From contig NZ_LMDB01000001.1 in the NCBI RefSeq assembly GCF_001425005.1, forward strand, positions 312,393-376,392: a DNA stretch of 64,000 bases, written 5' to 3'. Position numbers and translations under genes: made by a program. The DNA comes from Duganella sp. Root336D2. GTDB taxonomy: Bacteria > Pseudomonadota > Gammaproteobacteria > Burkholderiales > Burkholderiaceae_D. This document shows positions 7,641 through 14,861 of the stretch, piece by piece. The notes beneath the pieces were generated by a model, which did no database searches, had not been told where the DNA came from, and saw nothing but the letters and a program-made list of their open reading frames with translations. Within the stretch, counting starts at the first letter, position 1; each line of letters starts with the position of its first letter.

Positions 7641-9211
7641 GGTTGGGCCTTGTTGATTGGGTGGGCAAGGAAGTGATCGGACAGGCGCATCGACAGCGCC
7701 GTCAGCGTCAGTGTCGGATTAACTGCGCTGCCACTCGGGAAGACGCCGTTCGAGCAGAGGTACAGGTTGTCGGTAGCGAAAACTTTCAGGTCGCTGTCGG
7801 TGACCCCCATCTCCGGCGTCGCACCCATGCGGCAGGTGCCGGTGGTATGGTGCGCACCCGGGTCTTCCGTCTTGGCGTACACCACTTCGTAACCCATCTT
7901 GACGATAACTTCCTGCATCAGGTCGAGATTGGCTTGCGTATTGATGTTTTCCTGCTCGGTACGACTGAAGCTGACCGTCGTCAGCGGCAGGCCGAACCTG
8001 TCATAGCCCTCGGCGATCTGCAGGCGGTTGTCGAACTTGCCCTTCTCCTCCATGAAAGCCTGCAGCTCCATCTCCATCGGGCCGCTGACGATCGTGTCCA
8101 CCTCTTCCGGCGTCTTCCCGGCGATCATCAAGGCGGCGATGTCGGTATTGGGGCGTACACGGTCCTTGAACAAGAAGATCTTGCCGATCTTCTGCCGTTC
8201 CGGCGTATCGTAGCTGCGCGACATCAACGTCGGGAAGTCGTACTCCTGGAACCACCGGTTCGGATTGGCGGGGGTACGGCCCCGCACCTTGAGCATGGAG
8301 TGCGAGATGATGAAACGCCCCAGCAGGTCGTGGTCATTGCCGACGCCTTGCGGCCAGTATTGGTTCTTCGATTTCATGAGCAGCTTCGGCGTTTCATAGG
8401 AGCCGGAACAGATGACGTAACGGCTTGCCTGCACGATGTAGTGCGTACCGGTTGTGTTGTCGATGCAATCGAGGCCGTCCACTTCCTCTTTGCTGCGCAT
8501 GCGCACTTCCGTCACTGGCGTGTTGGCGCGCAGTTCGAAGTTCACAAAGCGTTTGTTGTCCGTCATTTCCGTCAGCACGTTCTGCGCGGAGAAGCGGGCC
8601 CCGAAAGGACAGTATTTGCAGGTGCCGGTGGTCAGGCATTTCCGGTAGCGGGCAATCGGCATCTTGCCGGGTTTGATGCCCAAAGCCTGGAAGGCTTCGA
8701 TCATCTCGCCATCGGCCGCCGTCCAGGCGAAAGGCGGTGCCGGATAGGGCTTGCTGCGCGGCGACCAGTCCTCGGCGTCGTCGCCGCAGACGGACAGGAA
8801 TTCCTCCGCCTGGTTGTAATAGTCCTCCAGGTCGTTGTAGCCGATTGGCCAGTCGGCGCCTTCACCGGTATTCGTGTAGAGCTGGAAGTCTTCCGGCTTG
8901 AAGCGCAGGCTCCAGGCTCCCCAGTGCATGGTCGAACCGCCAACCGCCTTCACTCGCGTACCTGCCGATAGCCAGTTCACGTTGCCGGTGGACGGCACTT
9001 CCCAATCCTGGTCATACGTGAAGTCGTACGGCGCACGATTCAAGGTGATGTAGTCCCACCAGGAGCGCCGGTCGCGCGACGGTATGAACGGACCGGCTTC
9101 CAGCATCAGGATAGCGGTTTCGGGGTCGTCCTCCAACAGGCGCTTGGCCAGGCTCACCCCCGCCACACCGGATCCCACGATGACATAGTCATAGACTCGG
9201 CTGGCAGTCAT
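7637..9211 (-). CDS. GMC-family FAD-dependent oxidoreductase
   Basis: 524 residues, no signal peptide. N-terminal FAD motif YVIVGSGVAGVSLAKRL with LEAG near residue 37; VGGSTMHWGAWSLRF near 90; a Cys-rich CLTTGTCKYCPFGARF insert near 190 similar to the cluster in gluconate 2-dehydrogenase/sorbitol-type flavoproteins; and the C-terminal GAHHTTGTCRMG plus a substrate-side NPTLTLTALS. These enzymes oxidise alcohols or sugars. Both ends overlap neighbours by ATGA (9208-9211 and 7637-7640), so the flanking genes are translationally coupled. The preceding small gene may be its partner subunit. The substrate is unknown. Confidence 0.93.
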   Translation of the reverse strand: MTASRVYDYVIVGSGVAGVSLAKRLLEDDPETAILMLEAGPFIPSRDRRSWWDYITLNRAPYDFTYDQDWEVPSTGNVNWLSAGTRVKAVGGSTMHWGAWSLRFKPEDFQLYTNTGEGADWPIGYNDLEDYYNQAEEFLSVCGDDAEDWSPRSKPYPAPPFAWTAADGEMIEAFQALGIKPGKMPIARYRKCLTTGTCKYCPFGARFSAQNVLTEMTDNKRFVNFELRANTPVTEVRMRSKEEVDGLDCIDNTTGTHYIVQASRYVICSGSYETPKLLMKSKNQYWPQGVGNDHDLLGRFIISHSMLKVRGRTPANPNRWFQEYDFPTLMSRSYDTPERQKIGKIFLFKDRVRPNTDIAALMIAGKTPEEVDTIVSGPMEMELQAFMEEKGKFDNRLQIAEGYDRFGLPLTTVSFSRTEQENINTQANLDLMQEVIVKMGYEVVYAKTEDPGAHHTTGTCRMGATPEMGVTDSDLKVFATDNLYLCSNGVFPSGSAVNPTLTLTALSMRLSDHFLAHPINKAQP

Positions 9212-9714
9212 GAGTTGTTCTCCTTTGGTTCGTACTGCCGCACCAGCGCATGCTCGTTGTAGCGCGAACCCTTCACATAGCCGTGGTAGTTCTTGCCGCC
9301 GAAGTGCTTGAAGCCGCTCATCATCACTTGCAGCTTGATGAATTCATCGACCACGTAGCGCTTGGCGTGGGCCAGGCGCGTGCCTGGCGGCCCGGGCGGG
9401 ATGCCGTTCGCCAGGAACAGCCTGCGGTATGCCTCCCCCTCGCCGTACATCGCCACCAGCTCCCTGACCACATAGATGGCGTTGACGTATTCGCCGGTGT
9501 AGCTGGGCGCAAGTTCCGATTTTTGCTGCAGCATCTCCAGCCACGAGCTTTTCAGGTTCGACGACTCGTAGCGCACGTTCTTCCAGGTCACAGCAATCTG
9601 TTTGAAGATGTCCCACAGCGCTTCCTTGTTCGCATGCGTCAACGCCTGGCCGTCACCGGGCAGCAGGCTGGGGTCCACTTTGGCCTGGCATACCGGCCCG
9701 CCGATCAGATCCAT
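9208..9714 (-). CDS. Hypothetical protein coupled to the GMC oxidoreductase (possible small subunit)
   Basis: 168 residues from the ATG at 9714, which sits 9 nt after an AGGAGG; an ATG at 9720 is in frame but too close to that site. The protein is helical and charged, with no signal peptide, and no family was recognised with confidence. Segments include LVAMYGEGEAYRRLFLANG, AKRYVVDEFIKLQV and FKHFGGKNYHGYVKG. Its stop overlaps the GMC start (ATGA). Many GMC dehydrogenases of the gluconate/sorbitol type have a small third subunit encoded next to the flavoprotein; that role fits size and position but is not shown by motifs. Confidence 0.8.
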   Translation of the reverse strand: MDLIGGPVCQAKVDPSLLPGDGQALTHANKEALWDIFKQIAVTWKNVRYESSNLKSSWLEMLQQKSELAPSYTGEYVNAIYVVRELVAMYGEGEAYRRLFLANGIPPGPPGTRLAHAKRYVVDEFIKLQVMMSGFKHFGGKNYHGYVKGSRYNEHALVRQYEPKENNS

Positions 9715-9732
9715 CACCATGTCCCTCCTGTT

Positions 9733-11436
9733 TTATTGTTTCGGGATGTACATGCCCTGCAGCAGTTCACGCTCGGTTACCTTGGCCAGGTTGTCGCCGT
9801 AGTAGGTGCGTATCCAGCTATCGTCCGGGGCCAGGTACGGCGCGTTGTCGCCACTCCCGGCGCTGGCCGCTTTGCCGACAGCCTTTTTCGCGTTGACCAT
9901 CGAGTAGCGCTTGGCGACATCGCGAAAACGGAAGTGGCTCCACAGGCGCATGAACTCACCGAGGTAGATGTCAGCCACGCTGCAATTGCCGCGGACGATC
10001 AGCATGTTCTCGTCATTGTTGGTGGTCGAGGCATCGCTGAAATTGGCGGAGCCGCTGATGACGGTCGGATTGGCCCCCATTGGATCGACAAACAGGTACT
10101 TGGTATGCACGTAGTTGACGAAGCTGTTCAGGCCACTGAGCTTTTCACCCAGCCAGCGATGCAACTCCGAGTCGCCGACAACTTCCGTGTCGAGCACCTC
10201 GCCAATCGCGATCAGGTTGTTTCGAACGGCCTTGAACTCGTCATATGTCGGGCCAGGCTTTTCCAGCAGCACGTAACGCATATTCGCTGAATTGCGTGCC
10301 AGGACATCGGCGAACAGCTTGTTGACGCCGAACGCCGCCGTGAACCCTGCCAGCTTCTGCGCCTGGTCGATGCTGCCCGAATACCATTGCAGGGCATTCA
10401 GCGAAGGACGAGGGCTGAACACGACGTGCACCCCGGTGGCCAGGTCGCCTTCGGGATCGGGGGTCTGTTTCAGGTTCTCAGGGCGCAGTTTTACGGCAGG
10501 CGTGTCGACAGCAAGTTGATGCCAGTACTGCAGGTACTTCGATGCCACCTCCGGCAGGCGCGTGATATGCACCACGTTCGACTGCCCATAGATGCCGCCG
10601 TCGGTGAAATTCGTCGACCCGCTCAGCACTTCGACCGGCTCGCCATCCTTTAGCAGCACGATGAACTTGTTGTGCGAGATATAGCTTGGATTTGCCTTGC
10701 GCGGAATCATCAGCGCTGCAATGCCAGCTGCCGCAATAGCCTTGTTGCTGGTTTCCTGCGGCTCTTTCTTACGGCAGTCGTACACGATTTTCACATCAGC
10801 GCCGCTGGCGGCAGCCGCACCAAAGGCTGCCAGTACTGCCTTGTGGCTGAATTCATAGGCCGAGGCCCGGATCGCGTAGCGCTCGCCCTTTGCCTGCCCG
10901 ATGAAAGCGATGATCGCCTCTTCCACGCCGCGCGACAGCCACTTGTATGCCTCCGGCCCCGCCTTTGCCGGGCTGACGTTGCCGAACTTGCGGGCATATG
11001 CCTGGCTGCCGGCCACGCCGCGATTGAAGTAGATGGCGTGTGCGCCATTGTCCTCGTTCTCGGTGGTCACAGGCACTTCGACCGCAACACCGTATTGCAG
11101 GTTGCGCGGATCGCCATATACCGGCACCACCTTGTAGACGTAGTTGTTGTTGGCCTTGGCCGTGTAGTCGCCCCACAGGAAGCCTTGCACCGGATGCTCC
11201 AGGGTCGATACCAGACTGCCTGGCGCAGGATTGGGTTCAGTCGCTTCAAAGGTCTTGAACCCCTTTAACCAATACTGTTCATCGGCCGTCTTATCCGTCC
11301 GATGGATTGCAAAGCCTAGCAAGCCTTTGCGCGCGTCATCGCTCACCTCCATACCGAGCAGTACAACATAAGTGCCCGCCACCGCATTGACGGTCAATGC
11401 CTTCGGCCCGTCCTGGGATACACGCATTCTCACCAT
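9733..11436 (-). CDS. Phospholipase D-like protein with two HKD motifs
   Basis: About 567 residues from the ATG at 11436 (an alternative ATG at 11427 gives MRVSQDG). Two PLD half-sites are visible: SHNKFIVLLKDG with GSTNFTDGG (His about 255) and VHTKYLFVDP with SGSANFSDAS (His about 444). The N-terminal 140 residues form a beta-rich domain, followed by a segment with FNRGVAGSQAYARKFGNV that is typical of large cytoplasmic PLD-like proteins. There is no signal peptide. It is the first gene of a minus-strand operon with the GMC and VioB-like genes, 18 bp from the next start. Phospholipase, nuclease or transferase activity cannot be told apart from sequence. Confidence 0.88.
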   Translation of the reverse strand: MVRMRVSQDGPKALTVNAVAGTYVVLLGMEVSDDARKGLLGFAIHRTDKTADEQYWLKGFKTFEATEPNPAPGSLVSTLEHPVQGFLWGDYTAKANNNYVYKVVPVYGDPRNLQYGVAVEVPVTTENEDNGAHAIYFNRGVAGSQAYARKFGNVSPAKAGPEAYKWLSRGVEEAIIAFIGQAKGERYAIRASAYEFSHKAVLAAFGAAAASGADVKIVYDCRKKEPQETSNKAIAAAGIAALMIPRKANPSYISHNKFIVLLKDGEPVEVLSGSTNFTDGGIYGQSNVVHITRLPEVASKYLQYWHQLAVDTPAVKLRPENLKQTPDPEGDLATGVHVVFSPRPSLNALQWYSGSIDQAQKLAGFTAAFGVNKLFADVLARNSANMRYVLLEKPGPTYDEFKAVRNNLIAIGEVLDTEVVGDSELHRWLGEKLSGLNSFVNYVHTKYLFVDPMGANPTVISGSANFSDASTTNNDENMLIVRGNCSVADIYLGEFMRLWSHFRFRDVAKRYSMVNAKKAVGKAASAGSGDNAPYLAPDDSWIRTYYGDNLAKVTERELLQGMYIPKQ

Positions 11437-11837
11437 ACACCTCGCTATCGCAATTGGAACGTATGCAATGCGCGGCGGCAGGCCAATCAAAGCCCGGACC
11501 TCGCACTGCCCGCTTCACAGCCTGATTACGTGAGTACAGCCAGTTCCGCATGAGCATGCAGGTCTACTCTACATGGCGAAATGACGAAGAATTGCGCACA
11601 TTTCCACAGTCGCATTTTTACGTCGGCTTCCTAATCGGAAGCTCGAACAAGCGATCGCGATGCGAAATGTGGATGGCACTGCGCTGCACGACTTTGATGG
11701 TAGGAGCGTGGCGATGCGTAACACAAGTAACAGCGACGTATCAATGTAAGGTGGGATGCGCTACCGACTGATGGCACGCCATCCAGGAGATGGATGGCGT
11801 GCATTGCGACGCGCTTTATTTCGCGCTATTCAATACG
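11437..11837. other. Intergenic region between subtilase locus and PLD operon
   Basis: About 400 bp with no convincing gene. It holds a strong hairpin at 11774-11802 near the end of the subtilase locus and must contain the promoter of the PLD operon if that is separate. The only other feature seen is a run of AT-richer sequence around 11570-11650. Confidence 0.5.
11774..11802 (-). terminator. 11-bp perfect hairpin downstream of the subtilase locus
   Basis: Arms GCACGCCATCC and GGATGGCGTGC around a 7-nt loop. It lies 36 bp after the stop of the 104-residue protein on the minus strand. No T-run follows on either strand, so it may stabilise or attenuate the transcript and not be a classical terminator. 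Confidence 0.45.
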
Positions 11838-12152
11838 TCACAGCGGCGCGCCACCGCCGTTTTCCGGGCTCTCCGAAGAGCGGCTGGAAGGCTCCGCGGC
11901 AGATTGCCTTAGATCTTGCACCAACTCGAGGGCTGGTCCGCCGCCGTCAATGGCTTCACGGCCGACGTTCCTTGCCAGGCTCGGTGCGCTGGCTTCGGAA
12001 ATCGCCTGCAGCAGCTGCTGCGACGGCGGGCCCGCATCGGTAGCGTCAAGCGCCGCGGGCGCAAACGAAGCGGAGTCGCCCCCGCCGGCTCGTACCATGC
12101 TGCCGCTTGAACCGGCACCTGACTGCTCATCTGTCTCGATGACAATACGCAT
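11838..12152 (-). CDS. Small repeat-containing protein of the subtilase locus (104 aa)
   Basis: Not recognised. A GGAG site 6 nt upstream supports the start MRIVIETDEQ. After a short beta-like leader the protein is low-complexity, rich in Ala, Ser, Gly and Pro, with two similar segments: DAGPPSQQLLQAISEASA near residue 40 and DGGGPALELVQDLRQSA near 69. It ends ENGGGAPL. There is no signal peptide or Cys. It is 12 bp downstream of the stand-alone C-terminal-domain gene and closes the subtilase operon. A leader followed by repeats is what a processed peptide precursor would look like, but it could also be a protease partner or a structural protein. Confidence 0.75.
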   Translation of the reverse strand: MRIVIETDEQSGAGSSGSMVRAGGGDSASFAPAALDATDAGPPSQQLLQAISEASAPSLARNVGREAIDGGGPALELVQDLRQSAAEPSSRSSESPENGGGAPL

Positions 12153-12164
12153 GAATCGCTCCTT

Positions 12165-12419
12165 TCAGTTCAACACCGCATAACGAGCTTCGATGTTCAC
12201 GGGCTCCGCGGTGACATTGCGAATGCTGATCCAGTAAGTAATATTGTTGGCATCCGCTCGCTCAACTTCAACATCCCAGTCGATCTGTGGTGAACCAGGG
12301 CGTGGCGATGTCGGCACCACATTCCACTTAACATGCCAGGCCTGTGGCCAATTGAAAGTAAACCAGCGGCGGGTTGCACCCGCTGGCACCGACCCGGTGA
12401 ACTGAACTCCAACTCTCAT
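12165..12419 (-). CDS. Stand-alone copy of the subtilase C-terminal domain (84 aa)
   Basis: The whole protein aligns without gaps to the last 82 residues of the neighbouring S8 peptidase, roughly 70% identical by eye: both have GVQF.GS.PAGA.RRWFT, NWP..WH, VVPT.PRPG.PQI, ITYWI.I.NV and end IEARYAVL. A GGAGG lies 6 nt before the ATG. It therefore represents a tandem duplication that has been kept as a separate, translatable gene 18 bp after the peptidase stop. The domain is beta-rich and Trp-rich, with no known name that I can give; it might bind a ligand or the peptidase. Confidence 0.85.
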   Translation of the reverse strand: MRVGVQFTGSVPAGATRRWFTFNWPQAWHVKWNVVPTSPRPGSPQIDWDVEVERADANNITYWISIRNVTAEPVNIEARYAVLN

Positions 12420-12437
12420 GATATGCCTCCGAAAGAT

Positions 12438-14222
12438 TTACCAACCCAGCACGGCGTAGCGGGCTTCGATGTCGCATGGCGCGGCGCTGACGTTCGTGAT
12501 CGTGATCCAGTAAGTGATGTATGCATCGGACGCTCGCTCCACCTGGACCTGCCATTTGATTTGCGGCCCGCCCGGCCTCGGCGTTGTCGGGACAACAGTC
12601 CACAGCATGTGCCAATGTGCCGGCCAGTTGTAAGTGAACCAGCGGCGGCTGGCGCCAGCAGGCAGGCTGCCGCGGAACTGAACCCCGACCCAGGGCGTCA
12701 CATTGGCCGTGACCGCCGCCAGGATCTGCCGCAGGTTGGGGCGATTGCCGATGCGCTGGCTGGCCGGGCGGCCCGGTGCATCTTGTTGGGGTGAGCCCGT
12801 GGTACGCAAAACCTCCCTCGCCCTTGCCGGCGACATGGGAATTCGCCCGCGTGCGCGCAGCACGCCTTGCACGCATGCCAGGGCGCCCACCACAATGGGG
12901 GAAGCACTGGATGTTCCGCTGAAGCGGTCGGTGTACCAGAGGTCCTCGTTGCCGCCGCCTTGCAGGTCACCATAGCCGGTGGTCGTGACTTCGCGGCCCC
13001 ACCCCTGCGCGTCGATGCACGCGCCAAAATTGGAAAATCCCAGGCGCGATCTATCCGGACCATGGTCATTGCCGTGCGTTCCAGGCGGCGGCGCGCCGGC
13101 GCCGACCACGATGGCGCCGCACTGGGGATTGCTGCGATTGAATGGATTGGTCCATGTTGCCGGGAAACCTGCCGGCCGGGTGCTATACAGCGCATCGTCT
13201 AGGTTCTCGGCGCCGTTGCCTGCTGCCTCTACCACCAGGATCCCCTTGCTGCTGGCATAACGGATGGCTGCGAAATCATCCGGCCACCACTCGACGGCGA
13301 CATAGCCCAATTGGTCCAGGCGTCCCGCGAAGGCGTAACGCGGACCAGGCCGGTGGATTTCCAGCAGCATGATATCGCCGGGGCGCAAACGGTCCGCTGC
13401 GTTGCGGATTGCCGTAGCAGTGGGCATGGAGAAGGCCACCGCGCTGATGGACGCTTCCGGCGCAATGCCGGTGATGCCGATCGTGTTACGGTCGCCGCTG
13501 ATCTCGCCCAGCACGGCTGTCCCGTGGTCAGTACTGGTGGCGCCGGTGCCACCTACCACGCCGCCCTGGTTTTGAAGCAGGTCTTCGTGGCTGAAGCGCC
13601 ATCCCCATTCCAGGTCGATCACATTCACCCCTGTGCCGCCGCCGCCGCCCAAGGTCCACGCATAGCGCGCATCGATACCGCCGGGTGCGGCATCAAGGTA
13701 CCCTTGGCGACTGCTGAAGTCCGCAGTCACCGGGGGCGCATCTTGCGCATCCGGCGTCATCGTGTTCAGCTCCTCCCATGTGACATCCAAAGCCGCATGG
13801 GCCAGTTCAGCCGGAGGTTTGATGTAGGCGGCATTGACTGATGGCTGCTTGCGCAGCTGTTCGGCAAGGTGCGCCATGCGGTCCTGTGCCACGTCGACAC
13901 GGTAATACACGGACAGGTCCGGCATTTCAGGGCTGCCATCCGATGCCGCCGGCGCCATCTGCCGCTCGCGCAGTACTTTGTCTTCGCTGCCAAACAAGGG
14001 TTCCAGCACAATCTGCTCGGCCTCGAGCAAACGTGCCAGCGGCGCGACGTCCGCACTGGCCGCCGACTCAACACCATCCTGCCGGGAGCGCAGCGCAAAT
14101 CCAGGTTCCGCGACAACAATCAACTCCCATTCGCTTTTGAGCCGTTCCGGTACATTTCCGTCGCCAGACGGGGCACCGCCACCCTGCTTGTTTCCTGCGA
14201 TGAATCCACGATTCTTCTGCAT
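12438..14222 (-). CDS. S8 (subtilisin-like) serine peptidase with prodomain and C-terminal domain
   Basis: 594 residues from the ATG at 14222, which has GGGGAGG 6-8 nt upstream. An N-terminal prodomain-like part (about residues 30-140, with SVYYRVDVAQD and SVNAAYIKPPAEL) precedes the catalytic domain: Asp203 in VIDLEWGWRFSHEDL, His233 in STDHGTAVLGEISG, oxyanion Asn336 in EAAGNG and Ser438 in FSGTSSASPIVVGA. The Asp box is DLEWGW and not the usual D(S/T)G. Residues 512-594 form an extra beta domain. No signal peptide is visible, which is odd for a subtilase and suggests cytoplasmic action or non-classical export. The prodomain and the C-terminal domain each recur as separate neighbouring genes. 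Confidence 0.93.
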   Translation of the reverse strand: MQKNRGFIAGNKQGGGAPSGDGNVPERLKSEWELIVVAEPGFALRSRQDGVESAASADVAPLARLLEAEQIVLEPLFGSEDKVLRERQMAPAASDGSPEMPDLSVYYRVDVAQDRMAHLAEQLRKQPSVNAAYIKPPAELAHAALDVTWEELNTMTPDAQDAPPVTADFSSRQGYLDAAPGGIDARYAWTLGGGGGTGVNVIDLEWGWRFSHEDLLQNQGGVVGGTGATSTDHGTAVLGEISGDRNTIGITGIAPEASISAVAFSMPTATAIRNAADRLRPGDIMLLEIHRPGPRYAFAGRLDQLGYVAVEWWPDDFAAIRYASSKGILVVEAAGNGAENLDDALYSTRPAGFPATWTNPFNRSNPQCGAIVVGAGAPPPGTHGNDHGPDRSRLGFSNFGACIDAQGWGREVTTTGYGDLQGGGNEDLWYTDRFSGTSSASPIVVGALACVQGVLRARGRIPMSPARAREVLRTTGSPQQDAPGRPASQRIGNRPNLRQILAAVTANVTPWVGVQFRGSLPAGASRRWFTYNWPAHWHMLWTVVPTTPRPGGPQIKWQVQVERASDAYITYWITITNVSAAPCDIEARYAVLGW

Positions 14223-14259
14223 TGCAGATCCTCCCCTTACGTTCCTGTTGCGGTCACTT

Positions 14260-14529
14260 TCAGGGCATCTCGTCACGCGGCTTAAGATATGCTGACTGAA
14301 CACCAGGTGCTTGTTGCAGCAAGCCGAGTGCGTGCACGGCGGCGCCTTGATCCGCTACTTCCGTATAAAAAAAACCCGTCAGATCAGGATCACTGCTGCC
14401 CGGATGCATTGGGTGCAAGTCTAGAGCGAGCGCCGTCAAGGTACGTCTCAACTCCGGTGTGAACGGCGGCACATCAGCACGGGATTTGACTTGCGAAATT
14501 TCCGGAGCGAGCTTGATAACTAATTGCAT
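14260..14529 (-). CDS. Stand-alone subtilase prodomain-like protein (89 aa), possible inhibitor or chaperone
   Basis: Starts MQLVIKLAPEIS after a good GAGGAGG. Its second half, FFYTEVADQG..LGLLQQAPGVQSAYLKPRDE, matches the prodomain of the downstream peptidase (VYYRVDVAQD..EQLRKQPSVNAAYIKPPAE) in order and spacing, and the first half also resembles it (LVIKLAPE versus LIVVAEPG). Prodomains of subtilases (inhibitor family I9) fold the enzyme and block its active site, and free I9 proteins act as inhibitors. The gene is 37 bp before the peptidase start, so a dedicated inhibitor or folding factor is the natural reading. It has no signal peptide, like the peptidase. Confidence 0.85.
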   Translation of the reverse strand: MQLVIKLAPEISQVKSRADVPPFTPELRRTLTALALDLHPMHPGSSDPDLTGFFYTEVADQGAAVHALGLLQQAPGVQSAYLKPRDEMP

Positions 14530-14674
14530 GGACCTCCTCTTGAATGAAGTGTGGCGCGTACGGCGGACGCCGACAGCACCAGTTCAATATAGGCGTCCAT
14601 CCAAGGGGGATTCTCTTGAATTGTCACTGCGCCATCGCATTCCCTGGGCTGCACCAAAATGCTCGGCCGAGGAT

Positions 14675-14836
14675 GGCAACACCGTCCATGTGATGCTGAA
14701 TTCCGGCAAAGTGCATAGCACTGAATTCACCACGACCTCCATCGAGATCGCCGAACCTCAGGAGATGCAGGGCGGCCAGGTGACCGTCAATGCGGATGCG
14801 CTGAAGAATGCCTTGCAGTCCAGCGGCAGAATCCAG
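14675..14836 (+). pseudogene. Fragment of an OmpA-family gene
   Basis: About 54 codons that match the OmpA-like gene at 54392-55459 in its middle part (54972-55130): both read NTVHVMLNSGKVH / ATVHVMLNSGKVH, then TEFTTT.IEIAEP, GGQVTVNADALK / GGQVTVNADGLK and ALQSSG. The match is also obvious at DNA level. Homology stops abruptly on both sides; signal peptide, barrel-linker and the peptidoglycan-binding domain are absent. It occupies the gap between the subtilase locus and the cyanophycinase, and is best seen as the relic of a duplicated or inserted copy. Confidence 0.85.
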
Positions 14837-14861
14837 GACGCAGTCAGGTGAAGGCAAAAAT

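Noticed and set aside
6525..9211. Violacein or rebeccamycin gene cluster
   Set aside because: Only one VioB-like domain protein is present; VioA, VioC, VioD and VioE-like proteins are absent and VioB itself is far longer.
9208..9714. Assignment as gluconate 2-dehydrogenase gamma subunit
   Set aside because: Size and position fit, but I could not see diagnostic motifs or a Tat signal, so it is left as hypothetical.
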